Positions 15,530 to 24,721 of a stretch of 46,794 nucleotides of DNA are shown here, one piece after another; position 1 is the first letter of the stretch; each line of letters starts with the position of its first letter. The stretch lies in contig JALCCG010000172.1 of NCBI GenBank assembly GCA_023212695.1, positions 1 through 46,794 on the forward strand, in the 5' to 3' direction. The notes under the pieces are model-generated. The model had not been told where the DNA came from and did no database searches. It saw only the letters and a program-made list of their open reading frames with translations. This DNA comes from Sporisorium sorghi (taxonomy: Eukaryota > Basidiomycota > Ustilaginomycetes > Ustilaginales > Ustilaginaceae). A program made the translations under genes and the position numbers.

Positions 15530-18500
15530 TTATTTCTTCACATTCTCGAGCATGCGAAGAATCATCATGACCGCTTCCGCGCGAGTCGCGGATTCGAGTG
15601 GAGCAAATCGGTTGCCCGAGCGGCCATTCACGATACCTGCATTAACAGCAGCGGATATCTCCTTCTCTGCCCAGCCAGGAATGTTGCTCTGATCTCGGAA
15701 GGAAGATTCCGCATCCCCCAAGCTCAGTCCCAGGTATCTCACAAGTATGACCGCCATCTCTGCACGGTTAACGGTTTGATTCGGACGGAATGAACGATCT
15801 TCGTATCCCTTCACAATACCTTCGGATACGGCCCATTGAACGGCTTCAAGCGCCCAAGGTCCGATGAGGGAACTATCTTTGAAGTTCAGCGTCGCGGATT
15901 TCCCGTGGCCCTCCATGGCTTTTGCCAGCATCACCATAAATTCAGCACGGGTTACCGGACGGTCCGGTCTGAAGGTCTGGTCCGGGTAACCTCCAACAAT
16001 CTCAAGCTGAACGGCTTGTTCAATGGCTGACGCGGCCCAGTGTTCACCGATGTCCGTTAAGCCTGCCGGCTTGGAGTCGGGCTTCGGCGCTTCTGTCTCT
16101 TGCTTAGCTTTACGATGAATGTTCAACTGATAGACCTTTGTCGCGCCATTCTCGGCTTGAACTACCAACCTCAGAATGTTATCCCCTTCCGTTAAGGCGA
16201 TCAGTTGATCCGGCTTCACGGCTTCATCACCCAGAAGCACCTTGGCTCCGCTGTGCGCTGCGCCAACACGGAGCTGCACCGATTCGGCTTCCGTTTCAAG
16301 CCGATACTCCGTTGTATTCTGGTTGAACGCAGGAGATAGTTCGACCGCTTTGCCGCCAATGATCACTTCAAGGCCTTTCAGGTTTGTGTTGCCTGACCGT
16401 ACGATGCCTCCGGAAGAATCTGAACCAGAAGATGGAGGATTCTCCGATGAAGGAACAACCGAAGCGTTATAGGCACGGATTGCAGCCTGCAATACTATCA
16501 CTGCATCCTCTACATCCTTGGATGTGGCTTGATCCTGTTCCGCTACGACACTGGAACTGGTAATGGCAGTCCGTAAAGCGGATCGTGCGGCTGCCGGATA
16601 CTGGCCCGGCGATGAGCCTTCTTGGGTTTCATCGAGCCTTTGCTGTGCCAAAGCGATCCACCTTTTCAGCTCGCTTTTGTCTACAGCTGCCGCCGGAGTT
16701 GTAACCGATTGATGAAGTCCATGGCTCTCTCCAGCCGCATTATAGGCTTTTACCGTAAAGTGATACAGCATATCCGGCTCCAGGCTGGAGACGGTATGTG
16801 AATACACGTCGTTCGTCACGGTAACCACCGGTTCACTCCGACCATTCTGATAGACGCGATAGCCATCCACGCCATCAGGTGCATTCGCCTCCGGCCAGCC
16901 TAAGGTTACACTTATTGGCGTTATGTCCGTAACCTTCAACTCTCCGGATGACCATACAGGCGCACCCGAAATGACCTCAGCATTCGTTGTAATCGTTAAC
17001 CTGTCGCTTCGATCCGATTCGTTCCCTTGTTCATCCAGGGTAGTTACCTGGAATTCGTATACCGTGTCTGCCGTCAGCCCTGTCGCTTCATACACACTCT
17101 CCGTTACAGTCGCTGTCCGCTGACCATTCTGATAGATATTGTAGCCCGCGACCTGCTGGTCCGGATGGTTCACAGAATCCCAGCCCAACTGAACCGAGGA
17201 TGATGTCACTCGCAGTGCCTTCAGATTCGTCGGAGCAGGAAGCTCCCCGCCTTCGGTCGTGAATGACCAAACATCCGATACGGTTCTCCCGCCGAATTCA
17301 TCCTGTGCAAGAACATACCAGGAATACGTCGTCCCGTTCGATTGAAGCCCCGTCCATGGCTGCGTCACCTCTGCACCGCTGGCAACTTTCTGCTGTGCAC
17401 CCATAGCCGCTCCTTTCAGATGATTCACTTGAATCGAATCCGTTGCCACCCTTTTCAGCTTCGGCTCAAGATCCAGATTCATCGTAAACTCGTCAACGCC
17501 TGGATTTGTATAATAATTGTACTTATCCAGGTATGGAGAATACGTATTCACGTAAATTTGATTGCTTTCCTTATCAAAATGCAGCAAGCGCAGGTAGCCG
17601 CTGCCACCATCGGCATGTCCCTGGTAGTCCGCAAGCATCTGATAGACGGTTCTGTCCGGCGTACCGTCACCGTCATCATCCAGCTCATTCTTGAGCAGAC
17701 TGGCTCCCGTGTAATGCCCGCTCAGAACAGCAACTACATTCGGGTTCGTGATGACCACTTCATTGTATAACTTGTTTCCTACACCGGAACGCGTTCCATT
17801 GGCAAGCATGTAATCATGGAAATTCAGAAACGCGATTCGGTCCGGGTACTCAGCCAGAACCTCATTCATCCACTTTATGTCCTCGTCTTCGACTCCCCAT
17901 CCCATATACATCATGATGAAATCGTTGCCTTCGGCGGAGATGAGGTCGTAATGACCGCGATTATCCTTGTAGGAGCCACCGTAGTAGGGCTGATTCTTAT
18001 AGCGGTCCTCTCCAAAATATTGACTGTAGGTCGTGTAATCCCAATCATAACTACCCACGTCATGATTACCGGCAAGCACGCCATGAGGCAAGTTTGCATT
18101 CTCCAGCATGTTCATATATCTGTCGGCTCGTTCCCACTGATATTGCGCCGTCGGATCATTCACGATGTCACCGGTATGGAACAAATATTTAATATTCATA
18201 TCATCCATGGAATCGACGATCCAGTCGAATTGTTTCTGTTGAATGTGCGGGTACAGCTCTGTCAAGAACTGGGTATCCGATACCCAGACAAAGGTATAGT
18301 CATAATCGCCTCGGGTGGGAATTTCATCCTGGACGATGACATCCACCTGGTTGTTCCGCACGTAGTCGGCAGCGGCCAATTCTCCACGAAGCGTAAAATC
18401 ATCTTCGGACTGGGCGATATGTTTCGTGATTTCCGTCCACTTGCTTGTATTGTAATTCCACGCGTACATCGTGACCTTGCGACCAGAAACGGTATGTCCT

Positions 18501-20743
18501 TCCCAACCCACTTCGACGACGTCACCTGGCTCGGCGGCATGCTCCAGGTCAACCTCGAAGCGGATGTAAGGGAACCGGGATGTAGAATCCACGGTAACAT
18601 ATTGATCGTTGGACTCGGAGATGAGTTTCAATTCCTCTTCTGTCAATGCGGTTTCGCCAGCCGGAAGCTTGACCTTGGGCGGTTCTTCATCCGAAGCGTT
18701 CTTGGACAGCTTCACTCGATCACCGCTTAACGAGTGATACGTATACGCCTGATGGAAGGAAACCTCAAGCTCGTCATTCGATGGATCACTGACTTGAACC
18801 TTCAGCTCTGGCGAAAGCCCTGTTCCTGTCTCCTTATCCGCTGGTGACACCAAGACCGGTGCATTCGGATGCTCCTGAGCAGTGTTAAACGTAACGGAGC
18901 GTTCCGAGCTGTTGCCGATCTTATCCACTGCGCGAATCTCCAGCTTATGATCACCAGGTGCAAGCTCCGATGATGAAGTCGCGTATGGCACCTCGATTAA
19001 TCGACCGTCCAGTGTGACCTCCATACGATCCACGCCGGATACGTTATCCACAGCGGACACTTCGATCGGGATGTTCCCCTTATAAGACTTTCCCTCTTCC
19101 ACACTCACATCGATTTCCGGCCCATGATTATCGGACTGAACGGTGGCAGATACTTCAGACTGGCCCTTTACGTTCAGTTGGACCGTATGCTGGCCGTCCG
19201 TGACTTGTGAGGTATCCCACGCATACGACAAAGCTTTTACCTTATCTGCCGGAATGTCAAAATAAAATTCAACCAGCGGCAGAAACCGTCCGTCATCACC
19301 CAGATCATGAATCAGCGCAGGGTCGCTATATCGCGGATCCCGTATCTCCGTTCCGTCTCCTAACAGAAGTCGTACATTTCGGGCATTGAAGTCATCCATG
19401 TTCCCAGCTGGCTTGTTATCCTCGAAGTAGGTTCGCTCATTGTCGCCTGCCCGAAGCGTTATTTCGTTAATGCCGCTTGTCAGCAACTGGGGTTCAATCG
19501 GGACAGCGATCGTTCGATAGCCATCTATATTAGCCTCAGTCTTGTAGAGAACGTCCTTGCCGATGGTTACCGTGTTGATCCCATCATCGATACCATCCGC
19601 TTCAAATACAAAGTAGGCTGAGTGCTCCATGACAGGCACACCTTGAACCCTCTGTCCATCTATAAAAAGCTCCAGGTCGTTGGATTCCGCACCATTTGCG
19701 GCGCCCCGGATGTACGTTGTGCCGGTTACCGTCTGTTGATGATCCAGGTTCAATCTGGCGCTTGTTCCATTCCCTGTCAGATCGACCTCATACTTGGGGC
19801 TCTCCACTTCTTTAAACGTATTGGACACCGTGAAGAAATACTCCAGTTTACGGTGTCCCAGCAGCTCAAGATAAGAGATCGTATGCCGGAAATCTTGCTT
19901 TCCTTCCTGGAGCTGAACCACCGTGTAATCATTTAGACCATCGACACGATAAGATAATGCCACAGAAGTGACCATTCGCGCATCATGGGCCTCTGCAATT
20001 ATCTCCAGATTATCTCCAGGCTCTACGTCCATGGCTGTCGTGCGGTTCGTCACGGTCGGTTCTTTCGTTATATCGATATGTACCGGCTCCGACGGCACCT
20101 CAGAATGCTGTAATGAACCCGGCGTTGCCAGATGCTCCAGTTGGGAGATCCGCTGCATCTTCAGGCTGCCGTCCTCAGGATATTTATAGAAGATCCCCAG
20201 ATCAGGACCGTTATGGAGTTCTCCGTCATTGTAGAATGCAGACACGATCGGTCGCCCGGTGTTGGTCACTACCATGAGCTCCCGCATGCGCGAATTGGAC
20301 ATACCGCCTGAGAATATTCTCACCACATCGGTGTTCTCAGTCAGCTGGGTGCCATAGTTATTATTAAAATCGCCAATCGTTGATTTATTGTTCTGACCGT
20401 TAATAATCCAGAACACCAGCGTACCGCCGGCTGGAATGGTCACCTCATCAGGGACGTGCGCCCAGAGGGTGTCACTCTCCAAATAACGGTAGCGTATTTT
20501 GTAATTGCTGAAATCGATGGCCTGATCGGTATTGTTATACACTTCAATAAATTCGTATCCGTCTGCAGTTCCAACATTCGTAGAATCAGGTACAAGTTCA
20601 GTAATTAACAGCTCCGGAACAGTATTGCCTGTAGCCGGCTGCTCGGCTGAAGCTTGTCCAATGCCAACGGTGAACGTGGCTGATAAAACGATACAGAGAA
20701 TCAAGAAGCAGGAAATACATCGATTAAGGACGATCTTAGACAT
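15530..20743 (-). CDS. S-layer-anchored metallophosphoesterase with lamin-tail and FN3 domains
   Basis: A 1737-residue cell-surface protein. AGGAGG lies 6 bases before the ATG at 20743; the signal peptide ends at ASA-33. Approximate order: lamin-tail domain 35-150 (LLITELVPDS, YEFIEVYN); beta-rich and Ig-like repeats to about 640; further beta region; calcineurin-like phosphoesterase 815-1060 with VSDTQ, HTGDIVND, AGNHD and LSGHYTG; fibronectin type III near 1165-1250 and 1260-1345; a helical FIVAR-like segment 1350-1430; a cadherin-like beta sandwich 1440-1530; and three SLH repeats 1545-1737 for binding pyruvylated cell-wall polymer. Lamin-tail plus phosphoesterase suggests an extracellular nuclease or phosphatase, possibly for phosphate scavenging; the substrate is not known. 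A cre box in the promoter region suggests catabolite control. Confidence 0.93.
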   Translation of the reverse strand: MSKIVLNRCISCFLILCIVLSATFTVGIGQASAEQPATGNTVPELLITELVPDSTNVGTADGYEFIEVYNNTDQAIDFSNYKIRYRYLESDTLWAHVPDEVTIPAGGTLVFWIINGQNNKSTIGDFNNNYGTQLTENTDVVRIFSGGMSNSRMRELMVVTNTGRPIVSAFYNDGELHNGPDLGIFYKYPEDGSLKMQRISQLEHLATPGSLQHSEVPSEPVHIDITKEPTVTNRTTAMDVEPGDNLEIIAEAHDARMVTSVALSYRVDGLNDYTVVQLQEGKQDFRHTISYLELLGHRKLEYFFTVSNTFKEVESPKYEVDLTGNGTSARLNLDHQQTVTGTTYIRGAANGAESNDLELFIDGQRVQGVPVMEHSAYFVFEADGIDDGINTVTIGKDVLYKTEANIDGYRTIAVPIEPQLLTSGINEITLRAGDNERTYFEDNKPAGNMDDFNARNVRLLLGDGTEIRDPRYSDPALIHDLGDDGRFLPLVEFYFDIPADKVKALSYAWDTSQVTDGQHTVQLNVKGQSEVSATVQSDNHGPEIDVSVEEGKSYKGNIPIEVSAVDNVSGVDRMEVTLDGRLIEVPYATSSSELAPGDHKLEIRAVDKIGNSSERSVTFNTAQEHPNAPVLVSPADKETGTGLSPELKVQVSDPSNDELEVSFHQAYTYHSLSGDRVKLSKNASDEEPPKVKLPAGETALTEEELKLISESNDQYVTVDSTSRFPYIRFEVDLEHAAEPGDVVEVGWEGHTVSGRKVTMYAWNYNTSKWTEITKHIAQSEDDFTLRGELAAADYVRNNQVDVIVQDEIPTRGDYDYTFVWVSDTQFLTELYPHIQQKQFDWIVDSMDDMNIKYLFHTGDIVNDPTAQYQWERADRYMNMLENANLPHGVLAGNHDVGSYDWDYTTYSQYFGEDRYKNQPYYGGSYKDNRGHYDLISAEGNDFIMMYMGWGVEDEDIKWMNEVLAEYPDRIAFLNFHDYMLANGTRSGVGNKLYNEVVITNPNVVAVLSGHYTGASLLKNELDDDGDGTPDRTVYQMLADYQGHADGGSGYLRLLHFDKESNQIYVNTYSPYLDKYNYYTNPGVDEFTMNLDLEPKLKRVATDSIQVNHLKGAAMGAQQKVASGAEVTQPWTGLQSNGTTYSWYVLAQDEFGGRTVSDVWSFTTEGGELPAPTNLKALRVTSSSVQLGWDSVNHPDQQVAGYNIYQNGQRTATVTESVYEATGLTADTVYEFQVTTLDEQGNESDRSDRLTITTNAEVISGAPVWSSGELKVTDITPISVTLGWPEANAPDGVDGYRVYQNGRSEPVVTVTNDVYSHTVSSLEPDMLYHFTVKAYNAAGESHGLHQSVTTPAAAVDKSELKRWIALAQQRLDETQEGSSPGQYPAAARSALRTAITSSSVVAEQDQATSKDVEDAVIVLQAAIRAYNASVVPSSENPPSSGSDSSGGIVRSGNTNLKGLEVIIGGKAVELSPAFNQNTTEYRLETEAESVQLRVGAAHSGAKVLLGDEAVKPDQLIALTEGDNILRLVVQAENGATKVYQLNIHRKAKQETEAPKPDSKPAGLTDIGEHWAASAIEQAVQLEIVGGYPDQTFRPDRPVTRAEFMVMLAKAMEGHGKSATLNFKDSSLIGPWALEAVQWAVSEGIVKGYEDRSFRPNQTVNRAEMAVILVRYLGLSLGDAESSFRDQSNIPGWAEKEISAAVNAGIVNGRSGNRFAPLESATRAEAVMMILRMLENVKK

Positions 20744-20827
20744 GGAAAACCTCCTAGAAATGATTTGTTGAGCAATCAATTCAGTTTCCCAATTCTCCAG
20801 GTCTCCATGGGATCTCCAAATTTAAAA

Positions 20828-20841
20828 TTAAAGCGCTTTCA
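20828..20841 (-). promoter_or_regulatory. cre box upstream of the S-layer phosphoesterase gene
   Basis: On the minus strand TGAAAGCGCTTTAA is a near-perfect catabolite-responsive element, about 85 bases before the ATG. A weak promoter, TTGTGA-N17-TAAATT, would place it in the spacer, the same arrangement as at the arabinanase gene. Confidence 0.7.
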
Positions 20842-21071
20842 TCACAAGCTCCTTCACAACGTTCGATTCAGGTTGTCCCCTCGAGGAGTTGCGTACCCCA
20901 TCACCTCCTGAAATCAATAATTGCATATTCCGCCCGGTTTTTAAACCACTTTATGTAAAATTTGATAAATGATATAATAGTCCCGGTAGTCCCTTCCACC
21001 TCTAGTCACAGGGAACCATTTGTCAGGCATTCTTTACTATTAGATATGGACTTGGGCTCCATTTACTGCAC

Positions 21072-21293
21072 AAAAAAAAGACCCCGCGAATGATATCGCA
21101 GGATCCTTATGAGTGGGAAGCGATTTGAAGTTCGTTATGCAGCAATTTTCCAATTGCTAGGGTGCCTTACCTGAAAAGAATCGAAGAAATCTCGCTCTTC
21201 TTCTCCTTTTGCGAGTGTTCATGGCGAATCAACTGCCTTTCGGAATGACATCAAGTTCTTCCGTCCGTCGATTGACAATACCACTTCCCACTT
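21072..21293 (-). ncRNA. Candidate structured RNA gene, copy A
   Basis: Minus-strand unit of 222 bases. It starts with AAGTGGGAAGTG, which pairs with CGCTTCCCACT near its 3' end to form a closing stem, followed by a perfect 10-bp terminator hairpin (GATCCTGCGA with TCGCGGGGTC) and eight T residues. Internal blocks shared with copy B are CCGAAAGG, TTGAT-N3-CCATGAA and AAGGCACC. A second internal hairpin, AGCAATT with AATTGCT, is seen only here. No open frame with a ribosome binding site fits. It lies between the DUF1697 gene and the S-layer gene. I do not recognise it as a known riboswitch or housekeeping RNA. Confidence 0.6.
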
Positions 21294-21299
21294 ATTCTA

Positions 21300-21328
21300 T
21301 ATTTACCCGATCCTCAATAAACGAAACA
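21300..21328 (-). promoter_or_regulatory. Predicted promoter of RNA copy A
   Basis: TGTTTC, 17 bases, TAAATA, then 7 bases to the first base of the conserved AAGTGGG. Hexamers, spacer length and the GGG before the -10 are all shared with copy B. Confidence 0.45.
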
Positions 21329-21393
21329 ACTCTCTTTCAAAACCATTATGTCTGAGCGTCGATTGCTCATCGATGCGAGTTCGCCCCATTCAA

Positions 21394-21966
21394 CTATTGA
21401 GGCGGCTCATTCTGCATCTCCATGGCCAGCTGTGCCAGCTTGTTCATCGTTTTCCAATTCCGCATCGTGACGGGTAGACTGAGCTTGGACAATTGCCCTG
21501 CCAGCTTGGAATTCCGAACGCTTTCCTTAAATAATAAATAGACCTCTTCACCTATCGCTTCAAAGGCTTCCTTGTCGTTCTCATAGTTCTTCAACTTCTC
21601 AACCTCTTCAACTGCAGGTACTTCTGGCAGCATGGCAACATACAGGCTTTCAAACTCTGAGGCTTCCTCGGCAAGGCGAATACGTTCTTCTGAGAAAGGA
21701 CAATTCCGAATAATCCCTTCGATTTCCGAGGAGGTTCTGAGCAGCACCGGCACTGGGAAGCCAAACACTTCAAGTATGCCCTGCTCCATCTTTGCACGCA
21801 GAGCTGCTTTGGATTCCGCGGATTGAAACAGTACGTTTCCGCTCTGAATGTAGGTTTGTACATGGGTTAGCCCCATGCCCTCCAGCATCTTCCTTAAATC
21901 GGCCATTTTTATTTTATGGTGGCCGCCGACATTGATCCCTCGAAGCAGTGCAATGTAGATGGTCAT
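21394..21966 (-). CDS. DUF1697 family protein
   Basis: A 190-residue cytosolic protein opening MTIYIALLRGINVGGHHKIKM, with YIQSGNVLFQS following, the two defining blocks of DUF1697. The biochemical role of the family is not known to me. Its ATG overlaps the hemY stop by four bases (ATGA), so translation is coupled and the two proteins are made together; a link to haem synthesis is not otherwise supported. About 100 bases beyond its stop lies the start of RNA copy A. Confidence 0.9.
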   Translation of the reverse strand: MTIYIALLRGINVGGHHKIKMADLRKMLEGMGLTHVQTYIQSGNVLFQSAESKAALRAKMEQGILEVFGFPVPVLLRTSSEIEGIIRNCPFSEERIRLAEEASEFESLYVAMLPEVPAVEEVEKLKNYENDKEAFEAIGEEVYLLFKESVRNSKLAGQLSKLSLPVTMRNWKTMNKLAQLAMEMQNEPPQ

Positions 21967-23369
21967 GTGTTTGCCTCCTGATTACGTTCCATAATCTGAC
22001 CAGCCGTATTCTCACCATTCGCAATACAGTCCGGGATGCCTACCCCATAGTAAGAACATCCCGCAAGAATCACGTTAGGATACGAGTCTTTTAGTTTGCG
22101 CTCCAATGATTCTACAACCTGTCTGTGCTTCAAATGGTAATTCGGCATGTCGTCATGCCACTTCGTAACTTCACAGGAGACCGGCTCTGCCGTAATACCC
22201 AAGCTGCGGTTGATGTCCTCCATCCCGACCTGCTTCAATTCATCGTCCGTTAACCGGATTAACTCCTCATAATGCGGATTGGAGCTCTTGTAGAACAATC
22301 TCATCAATAATCGCTTGTTCTCGGAGGTATGCTCCCATTTCCGACTGGTCCAGGTGCAGGCATCACACTTCAAATGTGTGCCTTTGCCCGTAATGAATCC
22401 TGTGCCATCATAAGGAAGTTCTTCATCTTGTATATCAAAAGCAAGATACACACTGATGAGGGATTTGGTATACAGCTGATCGAAGTCTTCGTTAAGGTGT
22501 GGATCTTGCAGCAATTCCTTCGCAGATGAAGCCAGCGTGCTCAGCACAACATAATCGGCTTCAAGCTTTTCTCCGTTGGAGAGTGCAATTTCATAGCCAT
22601 CAGCTAATTTCTTCAGCTTCGCTGCTGCCGTTCCTTTGTAAATCTCTGCTCCTGCTTGAGAAACCGTATCTTCCAGGGCATCAATCAAAGCCGAGACGCC
22701 GCCTTTGAAGGAGATGAATTTCTTGTTTCCCGCACCCAGATACTTCTGCTTATTCTCTGCGAGGCCGCCCATGATGCTGCCATATGTATTTTTGTAATCA
22801 AGCAAATAGGGGAAGGTGGAGGCAATGGTCAAGTCATGAAGATCTCCGGAATACACCCCTGATATGACCGGAGCGATCTGCTTCTGCACAATCTCCTTGC
22901 CAAGAAATGCTTCAAGAAACTCCCCCAGCGAATCATCCCTGGTGAATGTCTCATTGGGCGTGTAATAATCTTTGAGCGCCACTACCTTCCCCTCCGCGGA
23001 TACGAGCTCACTTTCGGCCAGCGACCTCAGGCTAAGCGGTATACCAAACACACTCTCGTCCGGAATTTTCTTCAGTCCCTCGCTTGTGTAAATAAAAGAG
23101 GTTCCCGTGGCATTATACACAACCTGATCCGTTAGCTGAAGCTCCTCCAAGAGCGGTGCCACATTCGTTTTTCGGGACACGATGGAATCCGCGCCGGTTT
23201 CCATAATAAACTCGCCATTCTGAACGGTTCGAATTTTCCCTCCAAGCGTTTCGCTTGCCTCAATAAGCACCAGATTCATCTCCTGATGACGAAGCTTTAA
23301 CTCTTTTTGCAGGTAGTATAAGGTTGAAAGTCCGGTAATGCCGCCGCCGATCACTACTATAGTTGTCAC
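21963..23369 (-). CDS. hemY: Coproporphyrinogen III / protoporphyrinogen oxidase
   Basis: A 468-residue FAD flavoprotein that oxidises the porphyrinogen ring in haem synthesis; in Gram-positive bacteria the substrate is coproporphyrinogen III (the enzyme is also named CgoX). The dinucleotide-binding motif VVIGGGITGLSTLYYL is at the N-terminus, followed by EASETLGGKIRT and ETGADSIVSRK, with the C-terminal FAD motif in AGCSYYGVGIPDCIANGE. The frame can begin at GTG 23378, but GAGGTG there is better read as the ribosome binding site for GTG 23369, six bases on, giving MTTIVVIGGG. hemY is commonly linked to hemE and hemH in Bacillota; here it stands apart from them. Confidence 0.95.
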   Translation of the reverse strand: MTTIVVIGGGITGLSTLYYLQKELKLRHQEMNLVLIEASETLGGKIRTVQNGEFIMETGADSIVSRKTNVAPLLEELQLTDQVVYNATGTSFIYTSEGLKKIPDESVFGIPLSLRSLAESELVSAEGKVVALKDYYTPNETFTRDDSLGEFLEAFLGKEIVQKQIAPVISGVYSGDLHDLTIASTFPYLLDYKNTYGSIMGGLAENKQKYLGAGNKKFISFKGGVSALIDALEDTVSQAGAEIYKGTAAAKLKKLADGYEIALSNGEKLEADYVVLSTLASSAKELLQDPHLNEDFDQLYTKSLISVYLAFDIQDEELPYDGTGFITGKGTHLKCDACTWTSRKWEHTSENKRLLMRLFYKSSNPHYEELIRLTDDELKQVGMEDINRSLGITAEPVSCEVTKWHDDMPNYHLKHRQVVESLERKLKDSYPNVILAGCSYYGVGIPDCIANGENTAGQIMERNQEANT

Positions 23370-23537
23370 TATATACACCTCAATTATGTAGGTTCTTTAC
23401 AATCTCATCCATGTTACTTACCATTGTATCCAATTCATAAGTATATCATAGAAGCAGTCCATCGAATGCCGCCATTCCCTCAATATTGTGAACAGTCTTT
23501 TCAGCAAAAGATCAGCATATCCAGCTGGGATGCAACG

Positions 23538-23759
23538 AAAAAAACTCCACGAGATGCCTCGCAGAGTCTTTTAAAGTGGGAAGCGGTTATTACCGTTCAC
23601 AAACCATCATTACATTACTTAGGATGTCTTCGGAATAATTCAGGCGGTGCCTTCCTTATTCCTCGTTATATGCTTCATGGGTATCAAGTCCTTTCGGTAA
23701 TTCCGACTTTAACAGTCTTGTTATCCGTCTGGTGTTGATGTGACTCTCACTTCCCACTT
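23538..23759 (-). ncRNA. Candidate structured RNA gene, copy B
   Basis: A 222-base minus-strand unit homologous to copy A over its ends and core. It begins AAGTGGGAAGTG, has CCGAAAGG, TTGAT-N2-CCATGAA and AAGGCACC in the same order, closes with CGCTTCCCACT, and ends in a perfect 10-bp terminator (ACTCTGCGAG with CTCGTGGAGT) plus seven T residues. The terminator sequence differs from copy A while the pairing is kept, and the loops between the blocks have diverged, which is the pattern expected of a selected RNA structure. It sits between the alarmone synthetase and hemY; hemY starts 168 bases beyond it. Confidence 0.6.
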
Positions 23760-23765
23760 AGGATA

Positions 23766-23794
23766 TATATACCCGGACCACTGCCGATGAAACA
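23766..23794 (-). promoter_or_regulatory. Predicted promoter of RNA copy B
   Basis: TGTTTC, 17 bases, TATATA, then 7 bases to the AAGTGGG start, the same geometry as copy A. Confidence 0.45.
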
Positions 23795-23828
23795 TGTTGC
23801 ACTTGATATCTTCGAAAAAGACTTAACC

Positions 23829-24572
23829 TTATTTCTCCTCCGTGAATACCTCAAGCAAGCCCGCTGGAAGCTCATACTTGCGATTGTTAATCTGAATGCT
23901 CTTCAGCTCCTCCAGCAATGAATCCTCACTCTCTGAATCCTTGATTGCTTGTACCTCATGATGCAATTGTTCCATTTGACGGTCCAGCGCATTGGCGGTA
24001 TCCGCTGCATTCTTCAGCTCCTCCAGCAGCTGCTGAGGAACCGACTTATTATATTTGTAGAAGATCTTGTGCTCCAGGCTTGCCCAGAAATCCATGGCAA
24101 TGGTTCGAATCTGAACTTCAACGCATACCTTTTCAACCCTGTCGGAGAAGTACACCGGTACTTCTACTAGAAGATGCAGGCTTTGGTATCCGTTCGGCTT
24201 CGGATTCTTGATATAATCCTTCACATTAAGAACCGTTAAGTCGCTTTGCTGCTGCAGCATATCGCTGATTTTGTAAATGTCGGAAATAAAAGAACAGGTG
24301 ATCCTTAAACCTGCGATATCCTTAATGTTATCCTCAATCGAGCTTAGGGATATGTTTCCGCCTTTACGAAGCAGTTTCTTCATGATGCTTTCCGGTGACT
24401 TCAGGCGGGATTTCGTATGTTCAATCGGGCTATAATCATGAAGAGCCTGGAACTCCTCTTTCAATATTTCCATTTTAGTTTCAATCTCATCTAATGCGAA
24501 TTTGTATTTCATCATGAAACGGGTAATTTCATTCCGAATGATTTTGAGCTGTTCGATTTGCAAAGAATTCAT
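23829..24572 (-). CDS. Small alarmone synthetase (RelA/SpoT domain)
   Basis: A 247-residue cytosolic enzyme expected to transfer pyrophosphate from ATP to GDP or GTP, making (p)ppGpp. It has only the synthetase domain: HTKSRLKSPESIMKKL, DIAGLRITC near residue 85, PKPNGYQSLHLL near 125-135 and VEVQIRTIAMDFWASLEHKI at 151-170, followed by a helical C-terminal part that in RelQ and RelP forms the tetramer. No hydrolase, TGS or ACT domain is present. AAAGGAAG precedes the ATG. The gene has a leader of nearly 300 bases with an attenuator-like hairpin and a predicted promoter overlapped by an ArsR-type operator. Whether it is RelQ- or RelP-like I cannot settle. Confidence 0.9.
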   Translation of the reverse strand: MNSLQIEQLKIIRNEITRFMMKYKFALDEIETKMEILKEEFQALHDYSPIEHTKSRLKSPESIMKKLLRKGGNISLSSIEDNIKDIAGLRITCSFISDIYKISDMLQQQSDLTVLNVKDYIKNPKPNGYQSLHLLVEVPVYFSDRVEKVCVEVQIRTIAMDFWASLEHKIFYKYNKSVPQQLLEELKNAADTANALDRQMEQLHHEVQAIKDSESEDSLLEELKSIQINNRKYELPAGLLEVFTEEK

Positions 24573-24721
24573 GGGATACTTCCTTTCGATTGTGTGATTC
24601 AGAGTCGTTTTTGACTCGATCGTAATTAAATATCGCTTGCTGATTACATACTAGAAGTTCCGTTCCCTCTCTAAATATTAGTTGAAAAGGAGGGGTGCCT
24701 GCAACTTTAGTGCAATAACGC

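Noticed and set aside
17816..18730. A 304-codon plus-strand frame opposite the S-layer phosphoesterase
   Set aside because: It lies fully antisense to the phosphoesterase domain, whose motifs are unambiguous, and has no recognisable family.
21072..21293. Element A as a T-box or classical riboswitch for the S-layer gene
   Set aside because: No T-box sequence or specifier loop is seen, the terminator lies about 330 bases before the S-layer gene, which has its own cre and promoter, and copy B is placed before an unrelated gene.
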